64,000 bases of DNA from Duganella sp. CF402 (GCF_900109645.1 NZ_FOBG01000001.1:2400262-2464261), one strand, 5' to 3'; numbered from the stretch's first letter, positions 35,396 to 46,383 are shown. The notes: generated by a model not told the origin, from the letters alone. Program-made: numbers and translations.

Positions 35396-35471
35396 TGGCT
35401 CCCCGACCTGGACTCGAACCAGGGACCTGCGGATTAACAGTCCGTCGCTCTACCGACTGAGCTATCAGGGA
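35396..35471 (-). tRNA. tRNA-Asn (GTT), copy 3
   Basis: Identical in all 76 nt to copies 1 and 2. On the minus strand, a TATAAA element (35485-35490) lies upstream at the same place as the -10 boxes of the other copies; its -35 region is weak. Confidence 0.97.
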
Positions 35472-35584
35472 TTAGAGGCAACATTTTATACTGTTTCTTT
35501 CGCACCGACAAGGTGCGATTTACTGCGGTATTTCATGCTGCTTTTCGCGCTTTGCCATGCAGCTCAGCGCGAAGAACCAAGATT

Positions 35585-36781
35585 TTAGAGGACTTCGGCG
35601 ATGGCGTCAATAACGATATCGATATTGCGCGAGTTCAACGCGGCGACGCAGATGCGGCCGGTGTCCACGGCGTAGATCGACTTGGCGCGCAGCTGTTCCA
35701 CTTGTGCCTTGCTCAGGCCCGAGTACGAGAACATGCCGATCTGGTCGCGCACGAAGGCGAAGTCATGGCCCTTGGCTTGCAGCTTGACCACAAACGCTTC
35801 ACGCATTTCCTTGATGCGCACGCGCATCGCAGCCAGCTCGTCTTCCCACATCTGGCGCAGCTCAGGGGTGGTCAGCACGGTCGCTACGACCTTGCCGCCG
35901 TGGACCGGTGGGTTGGAGTAGTTGGTGCGCACCACGCGTTTCAGTTGCGACATCAGGCGAGCCGCTTCTTCCGAGGTGGCAGCCACCACGCTCAGCGCGC
36001 CCACGCGCTCGCCGTACAGCGAGAACGATTTGGAGAACGAGTTCGATACCAGAAGCGGACCGCCGGCGGCAGCGAAGCGGCGCACCACGGCGCCGTCTTC
36101 GGCGATACCAGCGCCGAAGCCCTGGTAAGCCATGTCCAGGAACGGTACCAGGCCGCCATTGGTCACAGCAGCGATCACTTCATCCCACTGGGCCGAGGTC
36201 AGGTCGGCGCCGGTCGGGTTGTGGCAGCAGGCGTGCAGCAGCACGATGGAGCCGGCTGGCATGGCTTTGATGTCGGCGATCATGCCGGCGAAGTTCACGC
36301 CGTGGGTGGCCGCGTCGAAGTAGGCGTAGTTGTTGACTTTGAAACCGGCGCTTTCAAACAGCGCGCGGTGGTTTTCCCAGCTTGGGTCGCTGATGTAGAC
36401 TTCCGCGTCCGGGGCGAAGCGCTTCAGGAAGTCGGCGCCGATTTTCAGGGCGCCGGTGCCGCCGATGGCTTGCACGGTGACGGCGCGTTTTTCTTGCAGC
36501 ACGGCACTGTCGGCGCCGAATACCAGCTCTTGCACCGCCTTGTCGTAGGCAGCCAGACCTTCGATTGGCAGGTAGGTGCGCGGCGCAGGCGTCGCGATCA
36601 GGATTTCCTCCGCTTTCTGCACGCACGATAGCAGCGGCACTTTACCGTTGTCGTCATAATAAACACCAACGCCCAGATTGATTTTCTGTGGGTTTTGGTC
36701 GGCGTTAAAGGCTTCGGTAATACCCAGGATAGGGTCGCGTGGTGCCATGTCGATGGCGCTGAACAAGCTAGGATTCGTCAT
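35585..36781 (-). CDS. Aspartate/aromatic amino acid aminotransferase (class I)
   Basis: This 398-residue PLP enzyme belongs to the AspC/TyrB group. The N-terminus MTNPSLFSAIDMAPRDPILG was taken as the start; an upstream extension to 36850 is not family-like. Visible motifs are NLGVGVYYDDNG, HACCHNPTGADLT, PFLDMAYQGFG and the PLP-lysine segment SNSFSKSFSLYGERVG. The Arg that binds the substrate carboxylate is in the C-terminal region (GRICVAALNSRN). It transfers amino groups between aspartate or aromatic amino acids and 2-oxoglutarate. Sequence alone does not separate aspC from tyrB. It is divergent from uvrB. Confidence 0.92.
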   Translation of the reverse strand: MTNPSLFSAIDMAPRDPILGITEAFNADQNPQKINLGVGVYYDDNGKVPLLSCVQKAEEILIATPAPRTYLPIEGLAAYDKAVQELVFGADSAVLQEKRAVTVQAIGGTGALKIGADFLKRFAPDAEVYISDPSWENHRALFESAGFKVNNYAYFDAATHGVNFAGMIADIKAMPAGSIVLLHACCHNPTGADLTSAQWDEVIAAVTNGGLVPFLDMAYQGFGAGIAEDGAVVRRFAAAGGPLLVSNSFSKSFSLYGERVGALSVVAATSEEAARLMSQLKRVVRTNYSNPPVHGGKVVATVLTTPELRQMWEDELAAMRVRIKEMREAFVVKLQAKGHDFAFVRDQIGMFSYSGLSKAQVEQLRAKSIYAVDTGRICVAALNSRNIDIVIDAIAEVL

Positions 36782-36895
36782 GATAAGATTGGATTCAATT
36801 GGAAGCGGTTCGCAGCAGAGATGTATAGACAGCGCCCTTAAAATAAACACTTCAGGCCGCTGGCAGGCCGTTATTCTAACAAAGGTCTGAGCAAG

Positions 36896-38968
36896 ATGGC
36901 TGATTTACCTGTAGCAGATACCCCTCAAGCGACCGTGGTCACGTTCCCGGATTCGCCGTTCAAACTGCACCAGCCCTTCCCGCCCGCCGGCGACCAGCCG
37001 ACGGCGATCGACCAGCTGTGCGAAGGCATCGACGACGGTCTGTTCTTCCAGACGCTGCTCGGCGTGACCGGTTCCGGCAAGACCTACACGATGGCGAACG
37101 TCATTGCGCGCAAGGGCCGCCCTGCCATCGTGTTCGCACCGAACAAGACGCTGGCCGCGCAGCTGTATTCGGAGTTCCGCGAGTTCTTCCCGGAGAATGC
37201 GGTCGAGTACTTCGTGTCCTACTACGATTACTACCAGCCGGAAGCCTACGTGCCGCAGCGCGACCTGTTCATTGAAAAGGATTCGTCCATCAATGAGCAC
37301 ATCGAGCAGATGCGCCTGTCGTGCACCAAGTCGCTGATGGAGCGGCGCGATGTGGTGATCGTGGCGACGGTGTCGGCCATCTACGGTATCGGTAATCCGA
37401 ACGAGTACCACCAGATGATTCTGACCTTGCGCCAGAAGGACCGCGTGTCGCAGCGCGACATCATCGCGCGCTTGATCCAGATGCAGTACACGCGCAATGA
37501 AGTGGACTTCGGCCGTGGCACCTTCCGCGTGCGCGGCGATACGCTCGATATTTTCCCGGCCGAGAATGCGGACCTCGCGGTGCGCCTTGAGCTGTGGGAC
37601 GATGAGCTGGAATCGATCCAGCTGTTCGATCCGCTGACCGGCCGCGTCAAGCAAAAGATCCCGCGCTTCACCGTGTATCCAGGCTCGCACTACGTGACGC
37701 CGCGTTCGACCGTGCTGCGCGCCATCGAGACCATCAAGCTGGAGCTGCGCGAGCGGCTGGAGTTCTTCCGCAAGGAGAACAAGCTGATTGAAGAGCAGCG
37801 CCTTGAGCAGCGCACCCGTTTCGATCTGGAGATGATGGCGGAAATCGGCTTCACCAAGGGCATCGAGAACTACTCGCGCCACCTGAGCGGCGCAGCACCG
37901 GGCGAGCCGCCGCCAACGCTGGTCGACTATCTGCCGAAAGACGCGCTGATGTTCCTCGACGAATCACACGTGCTGATTGGCCAGCTAAGCGCCATGTACA
38001 ACGGCGACCGTTCGCGCAAAACGAATCTGGTCGATTACGGCTTCCGCCTGCCGTCGGCGCTGGATAACCGGCCATTGAAATTCGAAGAATTCGAGCAGAA
38101 GATGCGGCAAACGGTATTCGTCTCAGCCACGCCGGCGGACTACGAGAAGAAGCGCGCGGACCAAGTGGTGGAACAGGTGGTGCGCCCGACCGGCCTGGTC
38201 GACCCGCTGGTCATCGTGCGCCCTGCCCTGTCGCAGGTGGACGACCTGATGTCCGAGATCACCGACCGTGTGGCCAAGAACGAGCGCGTGCTGGTCACCA
38301 CGCTGACCAAGCGCATGTCCGAACAGCTGACCGAGTACCTGAGCGATCACGGCATCAAGGTGCGCTACCTGCACAGCGATATCGAAACCGTGGAGCGTGT
38401 GGAACTGCTGCGCGACCTGCGCATCGGCACCTTCGATGTGCTGGTCGGGATTAACTTGCTGCGCGAAGGCCTGGACTTGCCGGAGGTATCGCTGGTGGCC
38501 ATCCTCGACGCCGACAAGGAAGGCTTCCTGCGCTCCGAGCGCTCACTGATCCAGACCATCGGCCGCGCCGCGCGTAACCTGAACGGCGTGGCGCTGCTGT
38601 ACGCCGACCGCATGACCGATTCGATGGAACGCGCCATCGGCGAGACCGAGCGTCGCCGCGCCAAGCAGATCGCCTTCAACGAAGCCAACGGCATCGTGCC
38701 GCGCGGCGTGAAGAAGATCATCAAGGACATGATCGACGGCGTCTACAGCGAGAAGGAAGCGAAGGAAGAGCTGCAGGTGGCGCAGGAGACGGCCAAGTAC
38801 GAATCCATGAGCGAGAAGCAGATCAGCAAAGAGATCAAGCGCCTCGAAAAAGCCATGCTCGATCACGCCAAGAATCTGGAATTCGAAAAGGCCGCTCAAG
38901 TGCGCGACCAGCTGCACCACCTCAAGCAGCAGCTGTTCGGCGCGCCGGGCGCCGACACCATCAGCTGA
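36896..38968 (+). CDS. uvrB: Excinuclease ABC subunit B
   Basis: UvrB is the damage-verifying helicase of nucleotide excision repair. The 690 residues show Walker [17 protein letters not shown], the beta-hairpin region [39 protein letters not shown] and QTIGRAARN in the second RecA-like domain, and a C-terminal UVR motif ([20 protein letters not shown]) that binds UvrC. The length is typical. The 114-bp gap to the divergent aminotransferase shows no clear CTGT-N8-ACAG LexA box, so SOS control is not evident. Confidence 0.98.
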   Translation: MADLPVADTPQATVVTFPDSPFKLHQPFPPAGDQPTAIDQLCEGIDDGLFFQTLLGVTGSGKTYTMANVIARKGRPAIVFAPNKTLAAQLYSEFREFFPENAVEYFVSYYDYYQPEAYVPQRDLFIEKDSSINEHIEQMRLSCTKSLMERRDVVIVATVSAIYGIGNPNEYHQMILTLRQKDRVSQRDIIARLIQMQYTRNEVDFGRGTFRVRGDTLDIFPAENADLAVRLELWDDELESIQLFDPLTGRVKQKIPRFTVYPGSHYVTPRSTVLRAIETIKLELRERLEFFRKENKLIEEQRLEQRTRFDLEMMAEIGFTKGIENYSRHLSGAAPGEPPPTLVDYLPKDALMFLDESHVLIGQLSAMYNGDRSRKTNLVDYGFRLPSALDNRPLKFEEFEQKMRQTVFVSATPADYEKKRADQVVEQVVRPTGLVDPLVIVRPALSQVDDLMSEITDRVAKNERVLVTTLTKRMSEQLTEYLSDHGIKVRYLHSDIETVERVELLRDLRIGTFDVLVGINLLREGLDLPEVSLVAILDADKEGFLRSERSLIQTIGRAARNLNGVALLYADRMTDSMERAIGETERRRAKQIAFNEANGIVPRGVKKIIKDMIDGVYSEKEAKEELQVAQETAKYESMSEKQISKEIKRLEKAMLDHAKNLEFEKAAQVRDQLHHLKQQLFGAPGADTIS

Positions 38969-39898
38969 TTATTTGACGAAGCCGGCCAGCGCGTCGATCA
39001 ATTGCGGGGCAACCGGCAGGTCCGGGCTGGCGTAGGATTTTTGCTGGAGGGCCTGGTCGTCGCCGACGATTTTCAGCAGGTGGTTCATGCCTTGCACGAT
39101 GACCAGCCTGGCTTGCGGCGCGGCGGCGGACAGCAGCTTCGCTTCGTCTTGCGGCACCTGGATGTCCGAGGTGCCCTGCAGGATCAGCACCGGCATCTTC
39201 AGCGCCGCAATCGCCTTGCGCGGATCGTGCTGGAAGGCGGAGATCAGGTACGGTTGCACGTCCGGACGATACAGGGCCATTAATGGCGGCGGCACCCTAT
39301 CGACGGTCTTGCCAGCCTTGAGCGACGTGAGGATCTCATCGCTCTCCCCCATCAACGCCGGCGGCAGCTTGTCTTTCAATTGCTCGCGCAGGATTTCGTC
39401 CATCGTACGGCCGGTGCCGGCGATCAGCACGCAGGCGTCGCTTGCCGCTTGTGCGCACGCTTCGGAGGCAATCTGCGCACCTTCGCTATGCCCAGCCATC
39501 ACCACGCGCGAGAAGCGCGGATCGGCGCGCAGCTTGCGCAGCCAGGCGGCAGCATCGCCGACGTAATCGTCGAGGCGCAGGTTCTCTTCCTTCCACACCG
39601 GCAGCGCGCTGGAGCCGATGGCGCGCTTGTCGTAGCGGACCGACGCAATCCCCTGCCGCGCCAGCCCTTCCGCCAGCAACTTCAATGAATCGTTTGGTCC
39701 CGGCAGCAGGTTGCTGTTGCCATCGCGGTCGGTGGGGCCGGAGCCCGAGTGCAGCAACACCACCGGCACCTTGCCGCTCACGCCATCCGGTGTCAGCTCG
39801 GTGCCATACACTGTGCCGCCGCCCACATCGAGCGATACCGGCCGCGACGCGGCCAACACGGAGGACGACAACATCATCAAGGACAGCAACAGCTTCAT
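38969..39898 (-). CDS. Secreted alpha/beta hydrolase
   Basis: This 309-residue protein has a signal peptide (MKLLLSLMMLSSSVLAAS) and an alpha/beta-hydrolase fold. The nucleophile elbow is VMAGHSEGAQIAS (GxSxG), the oxyanion region is VVLLHSGSGPTDRDGNS, and the acid and histidine lie around LILQGTSDIQVP and VQGMNHLLK. The start at 39898 has GGAG six bases upstream. Members of this group are esterases of unknown natural substrate. It ends next to uvrB with convergent orientation and follows the SdpI-like gene by 12 bp, so it may share that transcript. Confidence 0.88.
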   Translation of the reverse strand: MKLLLSLMMLSSSVLAASRPVSLDVGGGTVYGTELTPDGVSGKVPVVLLHSGSGPTDRDGNSNLLPGPNDSLKLLAEGLARQGIASVRYDKRAIGSSALPVWKEENLRLDDYVGDAAAWLRKLRADPRFSRVVMAGHSEGAQIASEACAQAASDACVLIAGTGRTMDEILREQLKDKLPPALMGESDEILTSLKAGKTVDRVPPPLMALYRPDVQPYLISAFQHDPRKAIAALKMPVLILQGTSDIQVPQDEAKLLSAAAPQARLVIVQGMNHLLKIVGDDQALQQKSYASPDLPVAPQLIDALAGFVK

Positions 39899-39910
39899 AC
39901 TTTTCTCCAT

Positions 39911-40546
39911 TCATTGAGGAAGATTCTTGTAGCGTACCAGCGAGTAGCCGGCCGCGAGCGGGCCCCATGCCATCATCAGCACCAGCAGCAGCCAGTGCGG
40001 CGCTCCCAGCCAGGCAGCGAGCAGACCCAGTACGCCGCTGCCCACCATCAGCTTGCCGGCCAGACGGTGCGTGGTATGCCAGACCTGCTCGCTGGCCAGC
40101 GTCCACGGCGTGCGGATGCCGATGAAGAAATTGCGCCGCACCTTGCCCATCGGGTTGCCCATCAGGATCAGCACCACGAACACAATCACCGGCATGACGC
40201 GCGGCACATCGAGCTTCACACCAAGCGCGCTGCACAGCATGAATAGCTCGATGGCGCCAAACAGCGCGACCGGAATCGCCATCAGGTAGCCGTAGGTGGC
40301 GCCGGAATTCTGCACCTCGAACTGCTTGGGCGACAGCCACGGCAGCGCCATCGCCAGCAGCAGGAAGGCGCTCATGGCGACCGGCCCGACCAGCCACAAT
40401 TGCCAGCGCGCGCCGTAGCCATCAACCTGTCCCGCATAGTTCCAGTGCGTGGGCATGACCTCCGGCAGCGTCGGGTAGTAGTAAGCGGTGATGGCCGTCA
40501 TGGCCAGGATCATCAGGATGCACAGCCATAAGGCGCGAGGCTTCAT
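39911..40546 (-). CDS. SdpI-like membrane protein (DUF1648 plus SdpI domains)
   Basis: This 211-residue protein has a DUF1648-type N-terminus (LPEVMPTHWNYAGQVDGYG between helices 1 and 2) and an SdpI-type C-terminus (GNPMGKVRRNFFIGIRTPWTLASEQVWHTTHR split across the loop). Six hydrophobic helices are visible. In Bacillus subtilis SdpI confers immunity to the SdpC toxin and signals to the repressor SdpR. Its start codon overlaps the stop of the ArsR-family regulator upstream, so the pair mirrors sdpRI. A signalling or immunity role is inferred. The Arg-rich upstream extension of this frame is just the shadow of the regulator. Confidence 0.86.
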   Translation of the reverse strand: MKPRALWLCILMILAMTAITAYYYPTLPEVMPTHWNYAGQVDGYGARWQLWLVGPVAMSAFLLLAMALPWLSPKQFEVQNSGATYGYLMAIPVALFGAIELFMLCSALGVKLDVPRVMPVIVFVVLILMGNPMGKVRRNFFIGIRTPWTLASEQVWHTTHRLAGKLMVGSGVLGLLAAWLGAPHWLLLVLMMAWGPLAAGYSLVRYKNLPQ

Positions 40547-40830
40547 TTCTTTCTCCCTTGAGGTTGTTCGCCGGCCAGGTCCATCATCCAGGCCAGCACG
40601 TCTTGCAGCACGGTGGTGTTGAGTCCGTACCAGATGGTCTGCCCTTCGCGCCGGCGTGTGATCAGGTCGGCCTCGGCCAGTACGGCGAAATGGTGCGACA
40701 TCGACGGCTTGCTCATATCGAAGCGTTCGGCCAGATCGCCGGCCGTCATCTCGCCGCTGCGCAGCAGACGCAGGATTTCGCGCCGAGCTGGGTCGGCGAT
40801 GGCTTTGAAGGCGCTGTTGGTGGCATTCAT
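40543..40830 (-). CDS. ArsR-family autorepressor (SdpR-like)
   Basis: This 95-residue winged-helix repressor shows FKAIADPARREILRLLRSGE, the recognition helix DMSKPSMSHHFAVLAEADLI and the wing TRRREGQTIWYGLN. It lacks the Cys metal-binding motif of ArsR/SmtB metal sensors and ends in a short basic tail. It is translationally coupled to the SdpI-like gene downstream. By analogy to SdpR it would repress its own operon. A candidate operator lies just upstream at 40846-40861. Confidence 0.88.
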   Translation of the reverse strand: MNATNSAFKAIADPARREILRLLRSGEMTAGDLAERFDMSKPSMSHHFAVLAEADLITRRREGQTIWYGLNTTVLQDVLAWMMDLAGEQPQGRKK

Positions 40831-40845
40831 TAGACAATCATTTAA

Positions 40846-40861
40846 TTAGACGGTTATCTAA
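40846..40861. promoter_or_regulatory. Candidate operator of the SdpR-like repressor
   Basis: TTAGA and TCTAA arms are separated by six bases, about 16 bp upstream of the repressor start. TAGAC half-sites recur on either side. The site lies in an AT-rich stretch that probably also holds the promoter. Confidence 0.45.
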
Positions 40862-40873
40862 ATATAGACCGAT

Positions 40874-40897
40874 AAAAAGCGGGCGTCAAGCGCCCGC
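40874..40897 (-). terminator. Terminator of the MarC-family gene
   Basis: On the minus strand the stem GCGGGCG/CGCCCGC with a five-base loop is followed by five T. It lies just after the marC-family stop. Confidence 0.8.
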
Positions 40898-40905
40898 CGC
40901 CCTGC

Positions 40906-41502
40906 TTACAAGGTTTGGACGAACTCGCGGATGCCGCCCAGTAGCATCTCGACCGACATCGCCGTCAGGATCAGCCCCATCAGGCGCTCGAACGCCGTCA
41001 TCACCTGCGGGCCGAGGACCTTCTGCAGCTTTTCGGCGCTGAGGAACACCGCCAGCCACACCACGCCCACCGCCGCCAGCGCCGCCACGTGCACCAGCAC
41101 TTCACCGGTGCTCTCGCGCGAGAACAGCAGCACCGTGGCCAGCGCCGAGGGGCCGGCCAGCGCCGGGATCGCCAGCGGCACGATGAAGGGCTCGGCGCCG
41201 TCCGTGCGGCCCAGCACGCCGTCGGGGTGCGGGAAGATCATGCGGATCGAGATCAGCAGCAGGATCACCGCACCGCCGATGCGCAGCGACACTTCCGACA
41301 GGTGCAGCGCGGTCAGGAAGTGGCGACCGAAGAACATGAAGATCAGCAGCAGCACGAACGCAATCGCGCACTCGCGCACCACAATGCGCGGGCGGCGCGA
41401 CGGCGGCACCGGATTGAGGACGCTGGCAAACAGCGGCACGTTGCCGAACGGGTCGGTCACCAGCAGCAAGAGAATAAAGGTCTGGAAAAAATCCTGGGTC
41501 AT
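40906..41502 (-). CDS. MarC-family inner-membrane protein
   Basis: This 198-residue, six-helix membrane protein is of the MarC (UPF0056/YhgN) family: MTQDFFQTFILLLLVTDPFGN at the N-terminus, RIGGAVILLLISIRMIFP, and the paired IPALAGPSALATVLLF loop. The start at 41502 follows AGGGA; the frame upstream of it is non-homologous. Despite the old name, MarC is not proven to act in multidrug resistance, and some members export amino acids. It has its own terminator and lies downstream of the PEP-CTERM terminator. Confidence 0.9.
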   Translation of the reverse strand: MTQDFFQTFILLLLVTDPFGNVPLFASVLNPVPPSRRPRIVVRECAIAFVLLLIFMFFGRHFLTALHLSEVSLRIGGAVILLLISIRMIFPHPDGVLGRTDGAEPFIVPLAIPALAGPSALATVLLFSRESTGEVLVHVAALAAVGVVWLAVFLSAEKLQKVLGPQVMTAFERLMGLILTAMSVEMLLGGIREFVQTL

Positions 41503-41518
41503 GGAATCCCTAAGTGGA

Positions 41519-41548
41519 AAAGAAAAACGGGAGCCGAAGCTCCCGTTT
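41519..41548 (-). terminator. Terminator of the PEP-CTERM pair
   Basis: On the minus strand the stem AAACGGGAGC/GCTCCCGTTT encloses a TTCG tetraloop and runs into a T-rich tract. It lies about 20 bp after the stop at 41570. Confidence 0.88.
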
Positions 41549-41569
41549 GAGTGTACCACCAGATTCGGC

Positions 41570-42256
41570 TTATGCCGACTTCCGGCGGCGGGCGATTGCG
41601 CCAACCAGGCCCAGGCCTGCCAGCAGCATCGCATAAGTTTCCGGTTCCGGCACCGGCAAGGCGTAGGTGTAAGTGACCTTGCCGTAAGCGCTGTACGACG
41701 ACGACGCGATGGTGTCGATATTGCCGGACGCGGTGACCTTGGTGGTGCCCACGCCGGCGACCGTGGTGTGCACCACGCTGTTGCCGGTGAACGCAGCCAG
41801 CGCACCCGCGTCGGTCAGCAGCACCGTGGTCGGCGCGCCGTGCTGATCGGTGACGGTGATGGTGGCCCCGGAGCTGCCGCCATGATCGAGCACGTGGTCA
41901 TACGCCGTGGCCAACACCGAATTGCTGTAATTGTTTTCCACCGCGTCGATGGTGAACAGGCCGCCGGAGGTCATCGTCACTTTGCTCTTCGAGCTCAGGG
42001 TGAAGGTGGTGCCGCGCGTGCCCTTGTTTTCAACGGCGAAAGTGCTGTTCAGGTCACTATACAGCTCGACTTCCACCGACAACAGCGTGCCCAGGCTGCT
42101 GTCGAACTGGGCAAAGTCCAGCGCACCGGAAGTACCCTTGATGTTGTTGATGACGTTGCTGCTCACTTCCAAGGTCGTCGTGACAGGCGCGGCTTGCGCG
42201 ACCGAGACGAAGCCGAGAGCGGCGCCTGCCGCCAGCGTGCTGAGTAATTTTTTCAT
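41570..42256 (-). CDS. PEP-CTERM sorting-signal protein 1 (choice-of-anchor E-like)
   Basis: This 228-residue exported protein begins MKKLLSTLAAGAALGFVSVA (signal peptide). It ends with VPEPETYAMLLAGLGLVGAI plus a basic tail, the PEP-CTERM signal cleaved by exosortase. The body shares DFAQFDSSLGTLLSVEVELYS with the neighbour, a segment typical of choice-of-anchor E domains. A start four codons earlier is possible. It is the second of two tandem homologous genes, 26 bp after the first. The exosortase system is not in the window. Role: cell-surface or exopolysaccharide-matrix protein, inferred from the sorting signal. Confidence 0.92.
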   Translation of the reverse strand: MKKLLSTLAAGAALGFVSVAQAAPVTTTLEVSSNVINNIKGTSGALDFAQFDSSLGTLLSVEVELYSDLNSTFAVENKGTRGTTFTLSSKSKVTMTSGGLFTIDAVENNYSNSVLATAYDHVLDHGGSSGATITVTDQHGAPTTVLLTDAGALAAFTGNSVVHTTVAGVGTTKVTASGNIDTIASSSYSAYGKVTYTYALPVPEPETYAMLLAGLGLVGAIARRRKSA

Positions 42257-42282
42257 GTTGTTATCCATTCAGATAGCGTTGT

Positions 42283-42939
42283 TCAAGCCTGCGCCGAGCG
42301 CGATTTGCGCTTGGCCACCACACCAATCGCACCCAGACCCAGCAGCATCATGCCGTAGGTTTCCGGCTCCGGTACCGGAGCGGTGGTGAAGTTGTAGGTC
42401 ACGCTGGCGCTGCCGGCAGCGTAAGTGGTGAAATTCACCTGGCCGTCATCGCCTTCCCACGACGAGGTGGTCATCACGTACAGTGGCGCGTAGACGTAGC
42501 CAGTGCCCGGGCCAGCGTGGGTGAACATCGCGAAATCGGATGCCGAGATGGTCAGGCCGGAGGCGCCAAACGCGGCCGAACCGGTAGCGGAGGTCGTGCC
42601 GCTGAGTTCGAGCTGGTCGAACAGCTGAGCGCTTTGATAGTGCAGCGGATTGACGTTATCCGGATGGGTCAGGAACAGTTCGGCCAACAGGCTGACTTTA
42701 ACCGTATTGCCAGCCAACGCGATCACGTCCACGGTGCTGGAAATATTGGTGTTGAAGCTCAGCGTGATCGAGTCCAGCGTGCCCAGGGAGCTGTCGAACT
42801 GCTGGAAGCTCAGCGACTGGTCTTGATCGGTCAGCGCGCTGGCCAGCGTGCTGTTGTAGGTGACTTGGCCCGCAAACGCCGAGGCGGAAGCGAAACTTGC
42901 TGCTGCCAGCAGCACTTGAGAAAACTTGCGTAATTTCAT
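42283..42939 (-). CDS. PEP-CTERM sorting-signal protein 2 (choice-of-anchor E-like)
   Basis: This 218-residue exported protein starts MKLRKFSQVLLAAASFASA, with GGGAG five bases upstream. Its C-terminus is VPEPETYGMMLLGLGAIGVV plus the basic tail of a PEP-CTERM signal. LSFQQFDSSLGTLDSITLSF matches the neighbour, so the two genes are a tandem duplication now strongly diverged. The frame extends far upstream but that part is AT-rich non-coding DNA. The upstream 200 bp (42940-43137) is markedly AT-rich and probably holds the promoter of the pair. Confidence 0.92.
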   Translation of the reverse strand: MKLRKFSQVLLAAASFASASAFAGQVTYNSTLASALTDQDQSLSFQQFDSSLGTLDSITLSFNTNISSTVDVIALAGNTVKVSLLAELFLTHPDNVNPLHYQSAQLFDQLELSGTTSATGSAAFGASGLTISASDFAMFTHAGPGTGYVYAPLYVMTTSSWEGDDGQVNFTTYAAGSASVTYNFTTAPVPEPETYGMMLLGLGAIGVVAKRKSRSAQA

Positions 42940-43137
42940 GGGAACTCCCACTTGTTGGATTTGTTGGTCAGAAGATTTTTTGGTGGCAGCAATTATTGTC
43001 CCGCAGACACCGTTAATGCATGAATGGATATTAACATAAAATATCGCAAAGTAATTTTCTTTTTTGCATCTAAGAGGAAAAATTTGCAATAAAAATTTCC
43101 CAACAAAAATATTATGTTGTGCAAGACAAACAGACGT

Positions 43138-43163
43138 AAAAAAAGCGGCCCGCAGGCCGCTTT
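43138..43163 (-). terminator. Terminator of the purine operon
   Basis: On the minus strand the stem AAAGCGGCC/GGCCGCTTT with a four-base loop is followed by a run of T. It lies 27 bp after the phosphoribosyltransferase stop. Confidence 0.88.
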
Positions 43164-43189
43164 CATAGGAGAAAAAGCTAGGGAAACCC

Positions 43190-43735
43190 TTACGCGACCT
43201 TCTCACCTTTTTTGATCCAGGCCGCCAGTTGATGCGGGCGCAGACCGTCGTAATCTTCGAACGGCTGGTGGATCCACGGGTTGTGCGGCAGTTCTTCCAT
43301 CTGGTAGTCCGGCTTGAAGGCCGAGCTGCCCTTGGTCCAGATCACGGCCGATTTCACCTCGGTCACGCCGTCGAAGTTGTCCTTCAGGTGCTGCATGACT
43401 TTGATCAGGGTGACGCCCGAATCGGCCAGGTCGTCGACCAGCAGGATCTTGCCGCTCAGCGGGCCCTTGGTCATGGTCATGTACTTGGCGATGTCGAGGT
43501 CGCCCTGCACGGTGCCCTTGTCTTCACGGTACGAGCTGGTCGACAGGATCGCCAGCGGCACGTCGAAGATACGCGAGAACACGTCGCCCGGACGCACGCC
43601 GCCGCGCGCCAGGCACAGTACCATGTCAAACTTCCAGCCCGACTCGTGCACTTTGAGCGCCAGGCGCTCGATCAGGCGGTGGTACTCGTCCCAGGAGACC
43701 CAGAGGTGTTTTTCGTTCGATTGTGGGGTGTTCAT
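43190..43735 (-). CDS. Purine-type phosphoribosyltransferase
   Basis: This 181-residue type I phosphoribosyltransferase has the PRPP-binding motif ILLVDDLADSGVTLIKVM, and the early segment MVLCLARGGVRPGDVFSRIF contributes to the active site. The tail motif KGSSAFKPDYQMEELPHNPWIHQPFEDYDG resembles hypoxanthine/xanthine phosphoribosyltransferases. It lies 17 bp after purA in the same direction, which supports a role in purine salvage. The exact base specificity is inferred. Confidence 0.88.
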   Translation of the reverse strand: MNTPQSNEKHLWVSWDEYHRLIERLALKVHESGWKFDMVLCLARGGVRPGDVFSRIFDVPLAILSTSSYREDKGTVQGDLDIAKYMTMTKGPLSGKILLVDDLADSGVTLIKVMQHLKDNFDGVTEVKSAVIWTKGSSAFKPDYQMEELPHNPWIHQPFEDYDGLRPHQLAAWIKKGEKVA

Positions 43736-43752
43736 GCTTGCGGGTTCCTAAA

Positions 43753-46228
<2,476 letters not shown>

Positions 46229-46335
46229 GGGTCTATTAATTAAGAAATGAACAATGCGGCGCGCACGCCACGGCCACCTGACTGGAAGGCCGAACCTGAT
46301 ATTTTACGCGAAAACGCGTCTTTAGAGGGGAAAAA

Positions 46336-46368
46336 GATGCGATCGGGATGCCTTGTGGGCATCCCGAT
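46336..46368 (-). terminator. Terminator after hflC
   Basis: The 11-bp stem ATCGGGATGCC/GGCATCCCGAT with loop TTGTG is followed on the minus strand by CGCATCTTTTT. It separates the hfq-hflX-hflK-hflC transcript from hisZ-purA. Confidence 0.75.
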
Positions 46369-46383
46369 GCGAGGTCCCTGCTG

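Noticed and set aside
26638-35490. CRISPR array or toxin-antitoxin system among the repeated elements
   Set aside because: The repeats are tRNA genes and gene-sized paralogues, not short regular repeats with spacers. No nuclease or toxin fold is recognisable in the coiled-coil proteins.
23733-35500. Prophage or integrated element in the accessory region
   Set aside because: No integrase, transposase, phage structural gene or flanking truncated tRNA copy was seen. The tRNA-Asn copies are all complete.
36782-36895. Looked for a LexA box in front of uvrB
   Set aside because: No CTGT-N8-ACAG or close variant is present between the aminotransferase and uvrB.
42940-43137. N-terminal extension of PEP-CTERM protein 2 up to 43206
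   Set aside because: The DNA is very AT-rich and the translation lacks export features. A strong ribosome site and signal peptide mark the start at 42939.
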